From contig CAZVRG010000003.1 of assembly GCA_964630025.1 (NCBI GenBank), forward strand, positions 1-51,851: 51,851 bases of DNA, given 5' to 3'. The notes under the pieces are model-generated. The model made no database searches. It was not told the origin of the DNA and worked only from the letters and a program-made list of their open reading frames with translations. Below, piece after piece: positions 42,240 through 49,825 of this stretch. The position numbers and the translations under genes were made by a program. Numbering within the stretch: the stretch's first letter is position 1; every line of letters starts with the position of its first letter. This DNA comes from VMFP01 sp964630025 (GTDB lineage: Bacteria; Patescibacteriota; Andersenbacteria; UBA10190; CAIZMI01).

Positions 42240-42267
42240 CTGACAAGATAGCCCTATCTGGTATGTT
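42240..42267 (+). promoter_or_regulatory. Promoter with an inverted repeat in its spacer
   Basis: CTGACA (42240-42245), 16-base spacer, TATGTT (42262-42267). The spacer is almost filled by agatag-cc-ctatct (42246-42259), a perfect 6-bp inverted repeat. Such a site between -35 and -10 is a typical operator position. The ATG follows 8 bases after the -10 box. Confidence 0.5.
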
Positions 42268-42275
42268 TGGACTGT

Positions 42276-42833
42276 ATGATTGCACAATCTACAGTCCACT
42301 CTCTGTCTAACTTCATCGATGCCGCAGCGAGAAGCCGGAACTACCCCGCGAGCACTGCGGCTGCTCTTCGCACGGCTCTTCGCCTATTCGAGAAGGAACT
42401 CAACGATGCGGAGCGATCTTCTGCACAGACATTCTCCGAGAACCTAGACACCGTCTACCAAAGCGCGGCAGGACGGCATCAGAAGACGATCTCCGCAGCA
42501 AGCATGTATACCTATTACCGCCGGATGAAAACTCTTCTTGCTGACTACCAACGCTACGGCACAGACCCCACAGCAATGGCTACCTGGAACCGACCAAAAA
42601 GAGCTGTACGCGTGCCAGCGCCCAACGTTGTTGTACCTGCGCAGGTTTCCAGACATGAACCCGCCCACACACCGTCACCTGTCGTTCCGGACGCACGCGC
42701 AGCCCATCGCCTTGAGATTGCGCTGCGTCCTGACGTGAAAGCAACGCTGATCCTTCCCACACAGGTAACAGCGGAAGACGCCACGATCATCAAAGCGTTT
42801 GTCGACGCGAGTGTGCAGCCGAAAACCTCCTAG
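42276..42833 (+). CDS. Hypothetical protein with recombinase-like N-terminal helices
   Basis: 185 aa from ATG 42276. Residues 1-100 are helical: SLSNFIDAAARSRNYPASTA, then ALRTALRLFEKELNDAERSS, SAASMYTYYRRMKTLLADYQ and RYGTDPTAMATW. They resemble the SAM-like core-binding domain of tyrosine recombinases, but no catalytic domain follows. The C-terminal part (LEIALRPDVKATLILPTQVT, EDATIIKAFVDA) looks like a small separate module. I infer DNA binding. The promoter with its inverted repeat lies immediately upstream, so autoregulation is possible. Confidence 0.7.
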   Translation: MIAQSTVHSLSNFIDAAARSRNYPASTAAALRTALRLFEKELNDAERSSAQTFSENLDTVYQSAAGRHQKTISAASMYTYYRRMKTLLADYQRYGTDPTAMATWNRPKRAVRVPAPNVVVPAQVSRHEPAHTPSPVVPDARAAHRLEIALRPDVKATLILPTQVTAEDATIIKAFVDASVQPKTS

Positions 42834-42866
42834 CGCGTACGCGCGCGCTGCGAACTCTTGGCCGCA

Positions 42867-44318
42867 CTATCCTCGCCGAGAAAAGAGCCGTACGGCTCCC
42901 AACACGCCCGCACCGACCCACGCAAGAAGCGCGGGTGTTGATAGGAACATGCGCCGTGATGATGCGCCTGCGATGGTTGGCGTGGGAGATGCAGATGCTT
43001 CCTGCGCGGTCTCCTCCGGCTGTTCTTCTTCCATGCGTCCGTCCGAATTAGCAGCGCGCCGTTGTCGTGCCGCCTGCGCCGTAGATTTCCCCGCAACGGA
43101 TCCGGTGTTTCCCTCTTTCTGAATGGCGCTGCCCGACGATGCCTCTCTCGTTGTTGAGAGAGCACTTCCTGTCGGCGTTGGCGACACAGACGCGCGCGCC
43201 GACTGTGCGGACGCACGTGGCGATGATGCACTTCCCGCCGTTGCTTTCGGCGTCGGTGTGGGAAGCGGCGTAAAACTATTCGCGGAGCCGCCTGTCGGCG
43301 ACAGCGTCCATTCGTATGCGGTGTTGCGCCGCGCCCATGCCGCACCTTCGCGTGGGACGTCTTCGTATGTCGTTGCGTGCATCACCGCGCCGTCGGCAGT
43401 GAGAAGTCGCGCGGTATCCCCATCGTTGTTGAACGCAAGTTTCGTTTCGCTGCGCGGAAAGGAACGATATCCGCCGGCGGCGATGGTTGTACCGGATGGG
43501 ATCACATACGCCGTACTTCCACCGTCCGCGTCATCCAGGCGGAGGCCGTCCAGTGCAATTGTCTGTGCAGAAAGATTGTGAAGCTCGACAAACTCGCCCG
43601 CGGCATCATCCCCTACCGGATCAGGAAGCACTTCATTCACGACAAGCGCGCCTTCCGCAATAGCCGCGTTGTTTCCTGGCGTTGGTGATGATGCTTCTGG
43701 CGTTGGCGTTGCGGACAACGTGCTGTTCGATTGGCGCGGCGTTGGAACACGCGCATCGCGAAAGTCCGTTTCACTTGCATGCGTATCGGCGCCATCGGAA
43801 ACGCGTGCGAGGCTGTGCCCTTCTGCGACATCCGGAGCAAACGATGTGCCGGAACTTCCACGTTCGTCCGGCAGGCCATTGCTATTTGGCGCGTCATACA
43901 GCACCACATCGACAACATCGCCGTGCGCGTTCAGAAGCCGAATGCCGTCTGTTGCGTCACCGCCATTTTGAAAGACAAGCGTCGCAGTGAAGTCTGCGTG
44001 TGGGACCGCTGCTTCGCCCACAAGCAGAAAGGCGCCAGGCGCAAGGTGTGTGTTGGACGGAAAGGTAAACACCGACGCAAAGCTGGTTCCCCCGCGTTCA
44101 ATGCGCCATCCATCGAGGAGAACATCTCCCGATCCTGCATTGAAGAGCTCAATCCATTCCTGGCCGGTGTCCGACCCAACGGCGTCATAGAGCACTTCGT
44201 TCATCACCACCGACGGTGTGTCGGCATGGACCGCAAGCGGCAACACCAGCACTGCGAAAAAACATGCGACGACCACACCCCCGCGACACGCGTGCGCGGG
44301 ACGGAGGGGCCGGATCAT
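42867..44318 (-). CDS. Secreted or wall-facing protein with two lamin-tail domains
   Basis: 483 aa from ATG 44318. A signal peptide is at about 1-32. The first lamin-tail domain has VVMNEVLYDAVGSDTGQEWI, ELFNAGSGDVLLDGWRI and FLLVGEAAV. The second starts near 225 with LVVNEVLPDPVGDDAAGEFV, ELHNLSAQTIALDGLRL. A long Ser/Thr/Pro/Ala linker leads to one C-terminal TM (LLAWVGAGVLGAVRLF) with a basic end. The second domain's GGYRSFPRSETKLAFNNDGD is also typical. The protein is likely extracellular with membrane or wall anchoring; its partner is unknown. Confidence 0.88.
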   Translation of the reverse strand: MIRPLRPAHACRGGVVVACFFAVLVLPLAVHADTPSVVMNEVLYDAVGSDTGQEWIELFNAGSGDVLLDGWRIERGGTSFASVFTFPSNTHLAPGAFLLVGEAAVPHADFTATLVFQNGGDATDGIRLLNAHGDVVDVVLYDAPNSNGLPDERGSSGTSFAPDVAEGHSLARVSDGADTHASETDFRDARVPTPRQSNSTLSATPTPEASSPTPGNNAAIAEGALVVNEVLPDPVGDDAAGEFVELHNLSAQTIALDGLRLDDADGGSTAYVIPSGTTIAAGGYRSFPRSETKLAFNNDGDTARLLTADGAVMHATTYEDVPREGAAWARRNTAYEWTLSPTGGSANSFTPLPTPTPKATAGSASSPRASAQSARASVSPTPTGSALSTTREASSGSAIQKEGNTGSVAGKSTAQAARQRRAANSDGRMEEEQPEETAQEASASPTPTIAGASSRRMFLSTPALLAWVGAGVLGAVRLFSRRG

Positions 44319-44336
44319 GAGTGATCCCAAGCCGCG

Positions 44337-44907
44337 TTATTCGGAGGCGAGCTCGGCGCCCACCTCGCCCGCGCGCCGGACCGCTTCTTCGTGCGCCTCC
44401 ACAATCAACCGTTTTACCAAATCCGGATGCGGTACCTGTTCGAATACAAATCGTTCGCGTTCACCGGCAGTCTGGATATACACGTAGCCATAATCCAAAA
44501 ATGTCGGGAAGAGTCCCTTTACTTCGCTGGTGGCATCCTGCACGCGCAGCAGTCGCTGCTCGGAAATCACACGATTAAAGAGCCCAACTTGCTCGATGTT
44601 GATAATGCGTTCGTCCGTCACAATCCAGAGATCCAGCCAGTAATCCACCCACGTATAGGCAAAAAATAACCAGAGCGACAGATAATACACGGAGAGTCCG
44701 AGAAGCATGAGAATCTCCCATCCCGTTCCAACGATGCCTTGAAAGAGGCTGTCCGGAATAAGAAACCGCACAAAGATCGGCAGGAGAGAAAAGAAGAATG
44801 ACACCACAACGGCAACAATGAAAAACACAAACGGGTGACGCCGCAGTACAAGCAATACGTGCTCATCCGCATGCTGTCCGGGAAACCGGGCATTCCGGAA
44901 TGCGCTG
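44337..44907 (-). CDS. Bacterial PH-domain membrane protein (5' end lost in an N gap)
   Basis: About 190 aa up to the gap. ARFPGQHADEHVLLVLRRHP precedes two TM segments (FVFFIVAVVVSFFFSLLPIF and ILMLLGLSVYYLSLWLFFAY). A YdbS-like PH domain follows: DYWLDLWIVTDERIINIEQV, FNRVISEQRLLRVQDATSEV, DYGYVYIQTAGERERFVFEQ. The start codon is missing and must lie in or beyond the gap at 44908. Its neighbour is a two-TM protein on the same strand. Role unknown. Confidence 0.82.
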
Positions 44908-44917
44908 NNNNNNNNNN
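44908..44917. other. Assembly gap (10 N) at the 5' end of the PH-domain gene
   Basis: The PH-domain reading frame runs into the N with no start codon. Only six bases separate the other side from the stop of the next gene, so the true gap must hold at least the gene start. Confidence 0.9.
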
Positions 44918-44923
44918 GCCATG

Positions 44924-45160
44924 TTACAACCCAGCACCGGTGATCGTGAGCGGCGCAGACCAATCAAGCCGCAGGAGCGCAGCAACAGACAAGAGAAGCA
45001 GTGCCACCGTCACCACCACAAACACGCCAATCGACATCAGGACCGTTTCTCGGCGCGGCGCAAAGCGCACGAGGTGATACCCCATAAACAACGCCCAGAC
45101 AGCGTAGAACACCAGAAATGCGATATAGGATACCAACCCGCCGAGAAGGAGTGGGCTCAT
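44924..45160 (-). CDS. Two-TM small membrane protein
   Basis: 78 aa. TM1 is at about 5-25 (LGGLVSYIAFLVFYAVWALF) and TM2 at about 40-62 (VLMSIGVFVVVTVALLLLSV), joined by a short basic loop (RFAPRRE). The start ATG abuts the foldback element at 45161. It probably precedes the PH-domain gene in an operon. Function unknown. Confidence 0.65.
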   Translation of the reverse strand: MSPLLLGGLVSYIAFLVFYAVWALFMGYHLVRFAPRRETVLMSIGVFVVVTVALLLLSVAALLRLDWSAPLTITGAGL

Positions 45161-45291
45161 CCCGTTACATCGTTACGGGTATACGGTGAAACGTCCTTCC
45201 AATAGGAGAGGTCTCTCCGGTAGCGGGGCGCACGGAACATCGACGAGTAGATGTCCCGTGCCGGAAACGTTGCGGGTAACGATGTAACGGG
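45161..45291. repeat. 131-bp foldback element with perfect 16-bp terminal inverted repeats
   Basis: Ends are cccgttacatcgttac (45161-45176) and gtaacgatgtaacggg (45276-45291). Inside, on the minus strand, are ggcacgg..catc / gatg..ccgtgc and ggagag-ac-ctctcc hairpins, so the transcript would fold into a branched structure. It starts one base beyond one gene's ATG and ends two bases before the ruvB stop codon. Confidence 0.8.
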
Positions 45292-45293
45292 AC

Positions 45294-46349
45294 TCATAGG
45301 AGAGACGATTGCTGTTTTCCCGAGCGGCCAAGGTGCGCATACCCTGCGGCAGTGGCGACGCGCCCGCGCGGCGTGCGCTGCAAAAACCCAAGTTGCAGGA
45401 GATACGGCTCGATCACGCCTTCGAGCGTATCCTCATCTTCATGTGTTGCAGCAGCCAGCGTGGTGAGCCCCACCGGCCCGCCACCAAAGACATCGATCAC
45501 CGTCGAGAGCAATGTACGATCAACGGCATCGAGTCCGCGCATATCCACTTCCAGCAACTCCAGCGAGCGATGCGCGAGTTCCACCGTAATGCGCCGTTCC
45601 CCTTCTACCTCCGCAAGGTCACGTGCGCGTTTCAACAACCGATTGGCGACGCGCGGCGTTCCCCGACTGCTTTGCGCCAGCCGTCCGGCGGCATCCCGAT
45701 CAAGATCCACCGCGAGCAGCTGCGATGAACGCGCGAGAATGGAAACGATTTCTTCGTCTGTGTAATAGGTGAGACGGTGTGAGACGCCAAAACGATCCCG
45801 CAGTGGTGCGGTGAGCATGCCGACGCGCGTGGTCGCTCCCAGAAGCGTGAAGCGCGGAAGGGTGAGGCGCACCGTTTTCGCCCCCGGTCCTTGCCCCAAA
45901 ACCACGTCCAGAACAAAATCTTCCATCGCGCTATACAACACTTCTTCCACGGGATGCGGGAGACGATGAATCTCGTCCACGAACAGTAAATCTCCTGTTT
46001 CCAAACTGGTGAGAATGGCGGCAAGATCGCCTGCCTTATCAATGGCGCCGCCGCTGGTGACGCGAAGATTCCCGCCCAATTCTTTGGCGATAATCGTGGC
46101 GAGTGTGGTCTTACCAAGCCCGGCGGGGCCACTAAAGAGCACGTGCTCCAATGCCTCTTTTCGCTTCTTTGCCGCGGCAAGAAATACCCGCAGGTGCTTC
46201 TTTATGCCTTCTTGCCCCACAAATTCACCAAGCGTCTGCGGTCGCAGGCTCACCTCATAGGTTCTTTCGTCTGAACTATGCTGCGTTATCGCTTCACGCA
46301 CATCAGACGCAGGAGCAGAGTGTTTTTCTGTAGGTGTAGAGCGCGACAT
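45294..46349 (-). CDS. ruvB: Holliday junction helicase RuvB
   Basis: AAA+ motor that drives branch migration with RuvA. It has 351 aa from ATG 46349. SLRPQTLGEFVGQEGIKKHL, Walker A FSGPAGLGKTTLA, RVTSGGAIDKAGDLAAIL, Walker B LLFVDEIHRLP, the sensor region RFTLLGATTRVGMLTAPLRD and the winged helix with PYLLQLGFLQRTPRGRVAT are all present. GAGGAG sits one base before the ATG, an unusually short gap. A TTG or ATG further up (46379) is possible. The foldback element follows directly. Confidence 0.96.
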   Translation of the reverse strand: MSRSTPTEKHSAPASDVREAITQHSSDERTYEVSLRPQTLGEFVGQEGIKKHLRVFLAAAKKRKEALEHVLFSGPAGLGKTTLATIIAKELGGNLRVTSGGAIDKAGDLAAILTSLETGDLLFVDEIHRLPHPVEEVLYSAMEDFVLDVVLGQGPGAKTVRLTLPRFTLLGATTRVGMLTAPLRDRFGVSHRLTYYTDEEIVSILARSSQLLAVDLDRDAAGRLAQSSRGTPRVANRLLKRARDLAEVEGERRITVELAHRSLELLEVDMRGLDAVDRTLLSTVIDVFGGGPVGLTTLAAATHEDEDTLEGVIEPYLLQLGFLQRTPRGRVATAAGYAHLGRSGKQQSSLL

Positions 46350-46381
46350 ACTCCTCTTATGGTACCCCGACTGACCCACTC

Positions 46382-46410
46382 TTGACAGACGGAAGGGTTC
46401 TCGCTATAGT
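46382..46410 (+). promoter_or_regulatory. Strong promoter of a long leader
   Basis: TTGACA (46382-46387), 17-base spacer, TATAGT (46405-46410). The best match to the vegetative consensus in the window. It is divergent from ruvB and drives the leader at 46411. Confidence 0.85.
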
Positions 46411-46689
46411 GACCCGTTCTTTACATACGGAGGGCGTGCTCGTTCACGCCACGTATGTTCGTTCTGTACCGCATGGGTACGGACCCGCTTCCCTGTAGGC
46501 ACGATCGAGGCCTGTCGTGAGACGTGGTTTTCAGGGGGTTGGATGCCCAGATCGGATAGAGCAGCTTTTAGCTTCTCTTCTCCTCGACACCAATTTCCAC
46601 GTGTCTACAGTGAAGCGGGAAATCTGGAAGAGGGCACCCTTTGGTTCCCTCTCTGAGGTCCCTTTCCTGTTCCTGTAAAGGAGTGAGCT
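46411..46689 (+). ncRNA. Long structured leader or small RNA
   Basis: About 270 transcribed bases before the ATG at 46690. Hairpins include acatacg...cgtatgt with ggcgtg/cacgcc inside (46423-46458), gtacc-gcatg-ggtac, cacga...tcgtg, and gaggg...ccctc. No reading frame on plus fits. It could be a cis-regulatory leader, or a small RNA that shares its transcript with the downstream gene. I recognise no known riboswitch, 6S, SRP or RNase P motif. Confidence 0.4.
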
Positions 46690-46959
46690 ATGCTCGTTGG
46701 AAAACTCGTGGAAGTCTTTCTTTCCCCGATTCCCAGGTTTGATTGTCCGGAGACCATGCGTGGGACTATTGCGGACCAAGTGGGGCCCTCCACGTATCTC
46801 TTGACGAACGTCAGTAGCATCCAACAGGTGGTCGGTCCGCAGAATAGACGTCTGCCCGACGAATGTCGCCCACTCGGGCGCGACGTCGTATTCGACACGC
46901 AATCGGGCACGTTCCACCACATCGAAATCTTGCCCGCAGAAAGCAAGGCGTCAGAGTAA
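46690..46959 (+). CDS. Small hypothetical protein
   Basis: 89 aa with AAGGAG six bases before ATG. It starts MLVGKLVEVFLSPIPRFDCP and looks like a small beta-barrel: RGTIADQVGPSTYLLTNVSS, then GRDVVFDTQSGTFHHIEILP. There is no TM or signal. It lies between a strong promoter with a long leader and a strong terminator, so it is a one-gene unit. I do not recognise the family. Confidence 0.65.
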   Translation: MLVGKLVEVFLSPIPRFDCPETMRGTIADQVGPSTYLLTNVSSIQQVVGPQNRRLPDECRPLGRDVVFDTQSGTFHHIEILPAESKASE

Positions 46960-46967
46960 AGTTCGCG

Positions 46968-46999
46968 CCCCGACCCGGAAACGGCGTCGGGGTTTTTCT
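46968..46999 (+). terminator. Intrinsic terminator
   Basis: ccccgac, 11-base loop, gtcgggg, then TTTTTCTTT. It starts nine bases after the preceding stop. Confidence 0.92.
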
Positions 47000-47007
47000 T
47001 TGTGAAG

Positions 47008-47238
47008 TCAGCGCGTATCCCAGAGCCGCAGAAAATCTCCCGGATTCATCTGGATGTCACGAAGGATCCCGCGCAGCGTACCGATTTTCAGGTTTGCGTT
47101 ACCGTGGACGGGGACCGACGTGCGTTGCGATCCGCGCTCAAGAAAGTGATGCGACCCGCGCACGCGCAGGAGAATAAAACCCTGCCGTTGCAGGAACTTC
47201 ACCATCTCGCTGCCTGTCGGACGAGGAAGTCTAGCCAC
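47008..47238 (-). CDS. hicA: HicA-family toxin, second system
   Basis: 76 aa: MVKFLQRQGFILLRVRGSHH with the catalytic His after GS, then VPVHGNANLKIGTLRGILRD and NPGDFLRLW. It follows its hicB on the minus strand and overlaps it by 8 bases. It is clearly different in sequence from the hicA at 36.5 kb, so this is not a recent duplication. Confidence 0.9.
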   Translation of the reverse strand: MARLPRPTGSEMVKFLQRQGFILLRVRGSHHFLERGSQRTSVPVHGNANLKIGTLRGILRDIQMNPGDFLRLWDTR

Positions 47239-47488
47239 GCGCGAGCTCGTTCAGGTCCCAGTCGAGCTCGCGAATGTCAAACGGTGAACTTAGCTGCGCA
47301 CGTGCATCATCGAGGCCAAAAGTTTCGATGTACCCGCGGAGCGCCTCCTTCAAATCGGCGATGGCCTCTGCTTCTGTCTTTCCTTCTCCATACGCGGGGA
47401 TGTCCGGTAAGCGGGCGGTGAACCCCCCCGCCTCAAGGTCGGGAATCAACTCAATCGTCATTCGCCGTACGGGCTTCGTCTCACTCAT
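47231..47488 (-). CDS. hicB: HicB-family antitoxin, second system
   Basis: 85 aa from ATG 47488. It starts with a strand RRMTIELIPDLEAGGFTARL, then PDIPAYGEGKTEAEAIADLK, EALRGYIETF, the short HicB fold without a C-terminal DNA-binding domain. It overlaps hicA, so expression is coupled. An in-frame ATG 12 bases upstream is possible. Confidence 0.9.
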   Translation of the reverse strand: MSETKPVRRMTIELIPDLEAGGFTARLPDIPAYGEGKTEAEAIADLKEALRGYIETFGLDDARAQLSSPFDIRELDWDLNELARG

Positions 47489-47612
47489 CGCCACGATCAT
47501 ACTGCGGAGTTGCGCGTAGCGCCAGTGCTGACCAAGAAAACGGCGTCGGGGATTTTCTTGTCAGACATATCCGACCACGCCCCATGGCCTGTGACGCAAA
47601 ACTCGGTACACT

Positions 47613-48686
47613 GTGAAGGTGTTTACGGAGGCCGATATCAAAAATCTGTTGCAGGATAAACGGCTGGCGCCGCCGGTGGCGAGTTTGTATTTGAATACTG
47701 ATCGGGGAACGCCCGAGGGAGAAAAATATATCGCGTCGTTCCGCACGCTTATTCATCAAGCGGATAGGCTCCTGCGTCCTTTGGGGAAACGCGGCGATGA
47801 AGGGCGAGATCGTCTGGAGGAGGCAGTGAGTGAGCTGCTGGTATTTCTCGACACAGAAGTGGCGCCGCACCAAGCGGTGCGCGGGGTGGCGGCGTTTGTT
47901 TCCCTTGCTTCCGGTGACGAAGACGCTTCGCGCTCTCCCTTCTTCACCGCGTTTACCCTCCCTCGGCCCGTGCACACGCAGGCGCGCGTTGATCGTCGTC
48001 CGTATATTCGTCCTTTATTGTTTCTTGTTGACCAATACGAACGGGTGGGAGTGATCGTCGCCGACCGCAACCATGCCCGTATCTTTACCCTCTTCCTTGG
48101 CGAGCTTGAAACGATGCGGCGCCGAACCGCGGATACGCCGCGTCGCCATCATCAAGGCGGATGGAAACAGATGCTCTTCCAACGCGACGTAGACAATCAC
48201 GTGAAGGCACACATCCGTTCCACAGTTCGGGAAGCAGTGAATCTTTTCGGTCACGCGCCGCTCAAACGCATCATTCTTGGCGGAAGCGAAGAAACACTCG
48301 CGGTGCTCTCCACCGAACTCCCGCAGCATATACGGCCGCTTATCGCGGGAACGTTTCTTGCGGAAACACACGCAAGCGACACAGAACTTGCGACGAAAGC
48401 ACTCGCGCTTGCCGCTGCCGCCGAAGGAAAGGACGAGGCGGAACGTGTTCAGGAGCTCGTTGATCACCTTGCGCATCGCCCAAGCTTTGTGCGCGGACCC
48501 CATCATCTCGCAGCGGTGTCCGGCATTCGCGACACCGTGCAAGCAGTTGCCGAACGCCGTGTGCGACGCGTGCTGGTGAGCCGCGGCCTTCGTTCTNNNN
48601 NNNNNNAGGATGCGGAGGTGGAGTTTGTCACAGAACACCCTTCCCTTACCGCGATGGGAGGGGCAGGAGCACTCCTTCGCTTCTGA
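47613..48686 (+). CDS. eRF1-like (baeRF/Vms1-like family) protein, interrupted by an N gap
   Basis: GTG start at 47613. The N-terminal part has KRLAPPVASLYLNTDRGTPE and VRGVAAFVSLAS. The central strand region RPYIRPLLFLVDQYERVGVI, VADRNHARIFTLFLGELE and HVKAHIRSTVREAVNLFGHA, then LKRIILGGSEETLAVLSTEL, match the release-factor-like domain family of bacteria. These are thought to hydrolyse stalled peptidyl-tRNA, which is inference here. The end AEVEFVTEHPSLTAMGGAGA is typical. The gap at 48597 comes where relatives carry a Cys-rich ribbon, so perhaps 100 or more bases are missing. Confidence 0.75.
   Translation: MKVFTEADIKNLLQDKRLAPPVASLYLNTDRGTPEGEKYIASFRTLIHQADRLLRPLGKRGDEGRDRLEEAVSELLVFLDTEVAPHQAVRGVAAFVSLASGDEDASRSPFFTAFTLPRPVHTQARVDRRPYIRPLLFLVDQYERVGVIVADRNHARIFTLFLGELETMRRRTADTPRRHHQGGWKQMLFQRDVDNHVKAHIRSTVREAVNLFGHAPLKRIILGGSEETLAVLSTELPQHIRPLIAGTFLAETHASDTELATKALALAAAAEGKDEAERVQELVDHLAHRPSFVRGPHHLAAVSGIRDTVQAVAERRVRRVLVSRGLRSXXXXDAEVEFVTEHPSLTAMGGAGALLRF
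48597..48606. other. Assembly gap (10 N) inside the eRF1-like gene
   Basis: Falls after RRVLVSRGLRS, where family members usually continue with a zinc-ribbon and a helix before AEVEFV. The frame happens to stay open, but the number of missing bases is unknown. Confidence 0.85.
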
Positions 48687-48765
48687 CGAGGCCAGAGCCT
48701 TGGACCAGGGACCGTCTAGGCGGATAACGCATTCTGCTTTACGCTAGCCCCTCGTCGCTCTCCAC

Positions 48766-49653
48766 ATGCCGAAACGTGTATTCATCCTTGCTCTGGTGGG
48801 AACCGCGTTGCTAACCGCGCTCTTCTTTTCCGTGTTGCGGCGCGAAGACGCAACGCTGGGCACGCCGTTGATAGACACGAGCATTCTCCCCGACGTCCGC
48901 TGGAGTGACGTGCGACACACGCAGGGAACTGTCTTGCGTGGTGACCTTTCCGAACAAACACTCACGCCCGCAAACAGTCCGTATCTTCTCGAAGGAACAG
49001 TGCGTATTCCTCGCGCCACTGTTGTACGCGTTGCGCCACACACCCTCATTGCCGCAGCAGATGGCGCGCGCATTGTTGTGGAAGGCACACTCGACGCAGA
49101 TCGCGCAACGTTTACGAATACCCATCTCCACCCGCAACGTCGCCTCTGGCACGGACTCGTGGTCGAGCGCGGCGGCATACTGATGCTCCGCAAGAGCGGC
49201 ATCACGGACGCATCTGCGGGAGCAACATGCGCGGCAGGGGGGTCGCTCCGTATCACCGACACAAGCATCAGCACCACCGCGGCGGGCATCGTGACGCTGC
49301 CGGGATGCGCTACCGCGACAATCGAGCGTGTATCAATCGCGGACGGGCGCGTGGGGTTGTATCTTCTTGGCGGCACTCCAGCAATCACTGCTCTCACCCT
49401 CACGCGTGTGTTTGACGGCATGCGTGTCTTTCATGAAGCGCGCCCGGCAATGACGGGCGTCACCGCTCGCGCGTTGCAACACGCGCTTGTCGTGTACGCA
49501 GCAGAACCGAATCTTGTCGTTCGCAACCTTACGCTCCCACCCAACACGGATGCCGCAACACTCATGTTCGACGGCGCCGACACCCCAAAGCACCGCTGGA
49601 ACGATCACGAATACTCGACCGGACGCGTGCTGATCGAGAAGACACGCTCCTAG
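48766..49653 (+). CDS. Membrane-anchored right-handed beta-helix protein
   Basis: 295 aa. One N-terminal TM or signal anchor is at about 5-23 (VFILALVGTALLTALFFSVL). The rest is repetitive beta strands with regular VxVxG turns: YLLEGTVRIPRATVVRVAPH, ARIVVEGTLDADRATFTNTH, IVTLPGCATATIERVSIADG. This pattern fits a parallel beta-helix of the pectate-lyase type. No catalytic residues can be assigned. It is probably on the outer face of the membrane. Confidence 0.72.
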   Translation: MPKRVFILALVGTALLTALFFSVLRREDATLGTPLIDTSILPDVRWSDVRHTQGTVLRGDLSEQTLTPANSPYLLEGTVRIPRATVVRVAPHTLIAAADGARIVVEGTLDADRATFTNTHLHPQRRLWHGLVVERGGILMLRKSGITDASAGATCAAGGSLRITDTSISTTAAGIVTLPGCATATIERVSIADGRVGLYLLGGTPAITALTLTRVFDGMRVFHEARPAMTGVTARALQHALVVYAAEPNLVVRNLTLPPNTDAATLMFDGADTPKHRWNDHEYSTGRVLIEKTRS

Positions 49654-49763
49654 AGAACGAGAACACAAAAGCTCCAACAATGCACGTTCCGTACTGCATA
49701 CCCGCAAAAGCCACGGGTACTCGGGCCCGGGCTTTGTGAGACCCTTTTCAGGAAGGAGATGCA

Positions 49764-49798
49764 TGGAAGGGGAAACCCGTGTGGGGTTTCCCCTTCCA
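49764..49798. other. Long perfect hairpin between convergent genes
   Basis: tggaaggggaaaccc, five bases, gggtttccccttcca gives a 15-bp stem. No T tract follows on either strand. On plus it is preceded by aaggag and an ATG inside the stem, which opens a 44-codon frame of no known family. It lies in the 172-base interval between the beta-helix gene and the minus-strand gene at 49826 and may serve as a two-way terminator. Confidence 0.5.
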
Positions 49799-49825
49799 GA
49801 TCTACATGTGAAATGGTGTGTGTGC

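Noticed and set aside
46531..46920. 129-codon minus-strand frame opposite the small gene at 46690
   Set aside because: It crosses the terminator-bound unit in antisense, has no ribosome site, and lacks family features. The plus-strand gene has a promoter, ribosome site and terminator.
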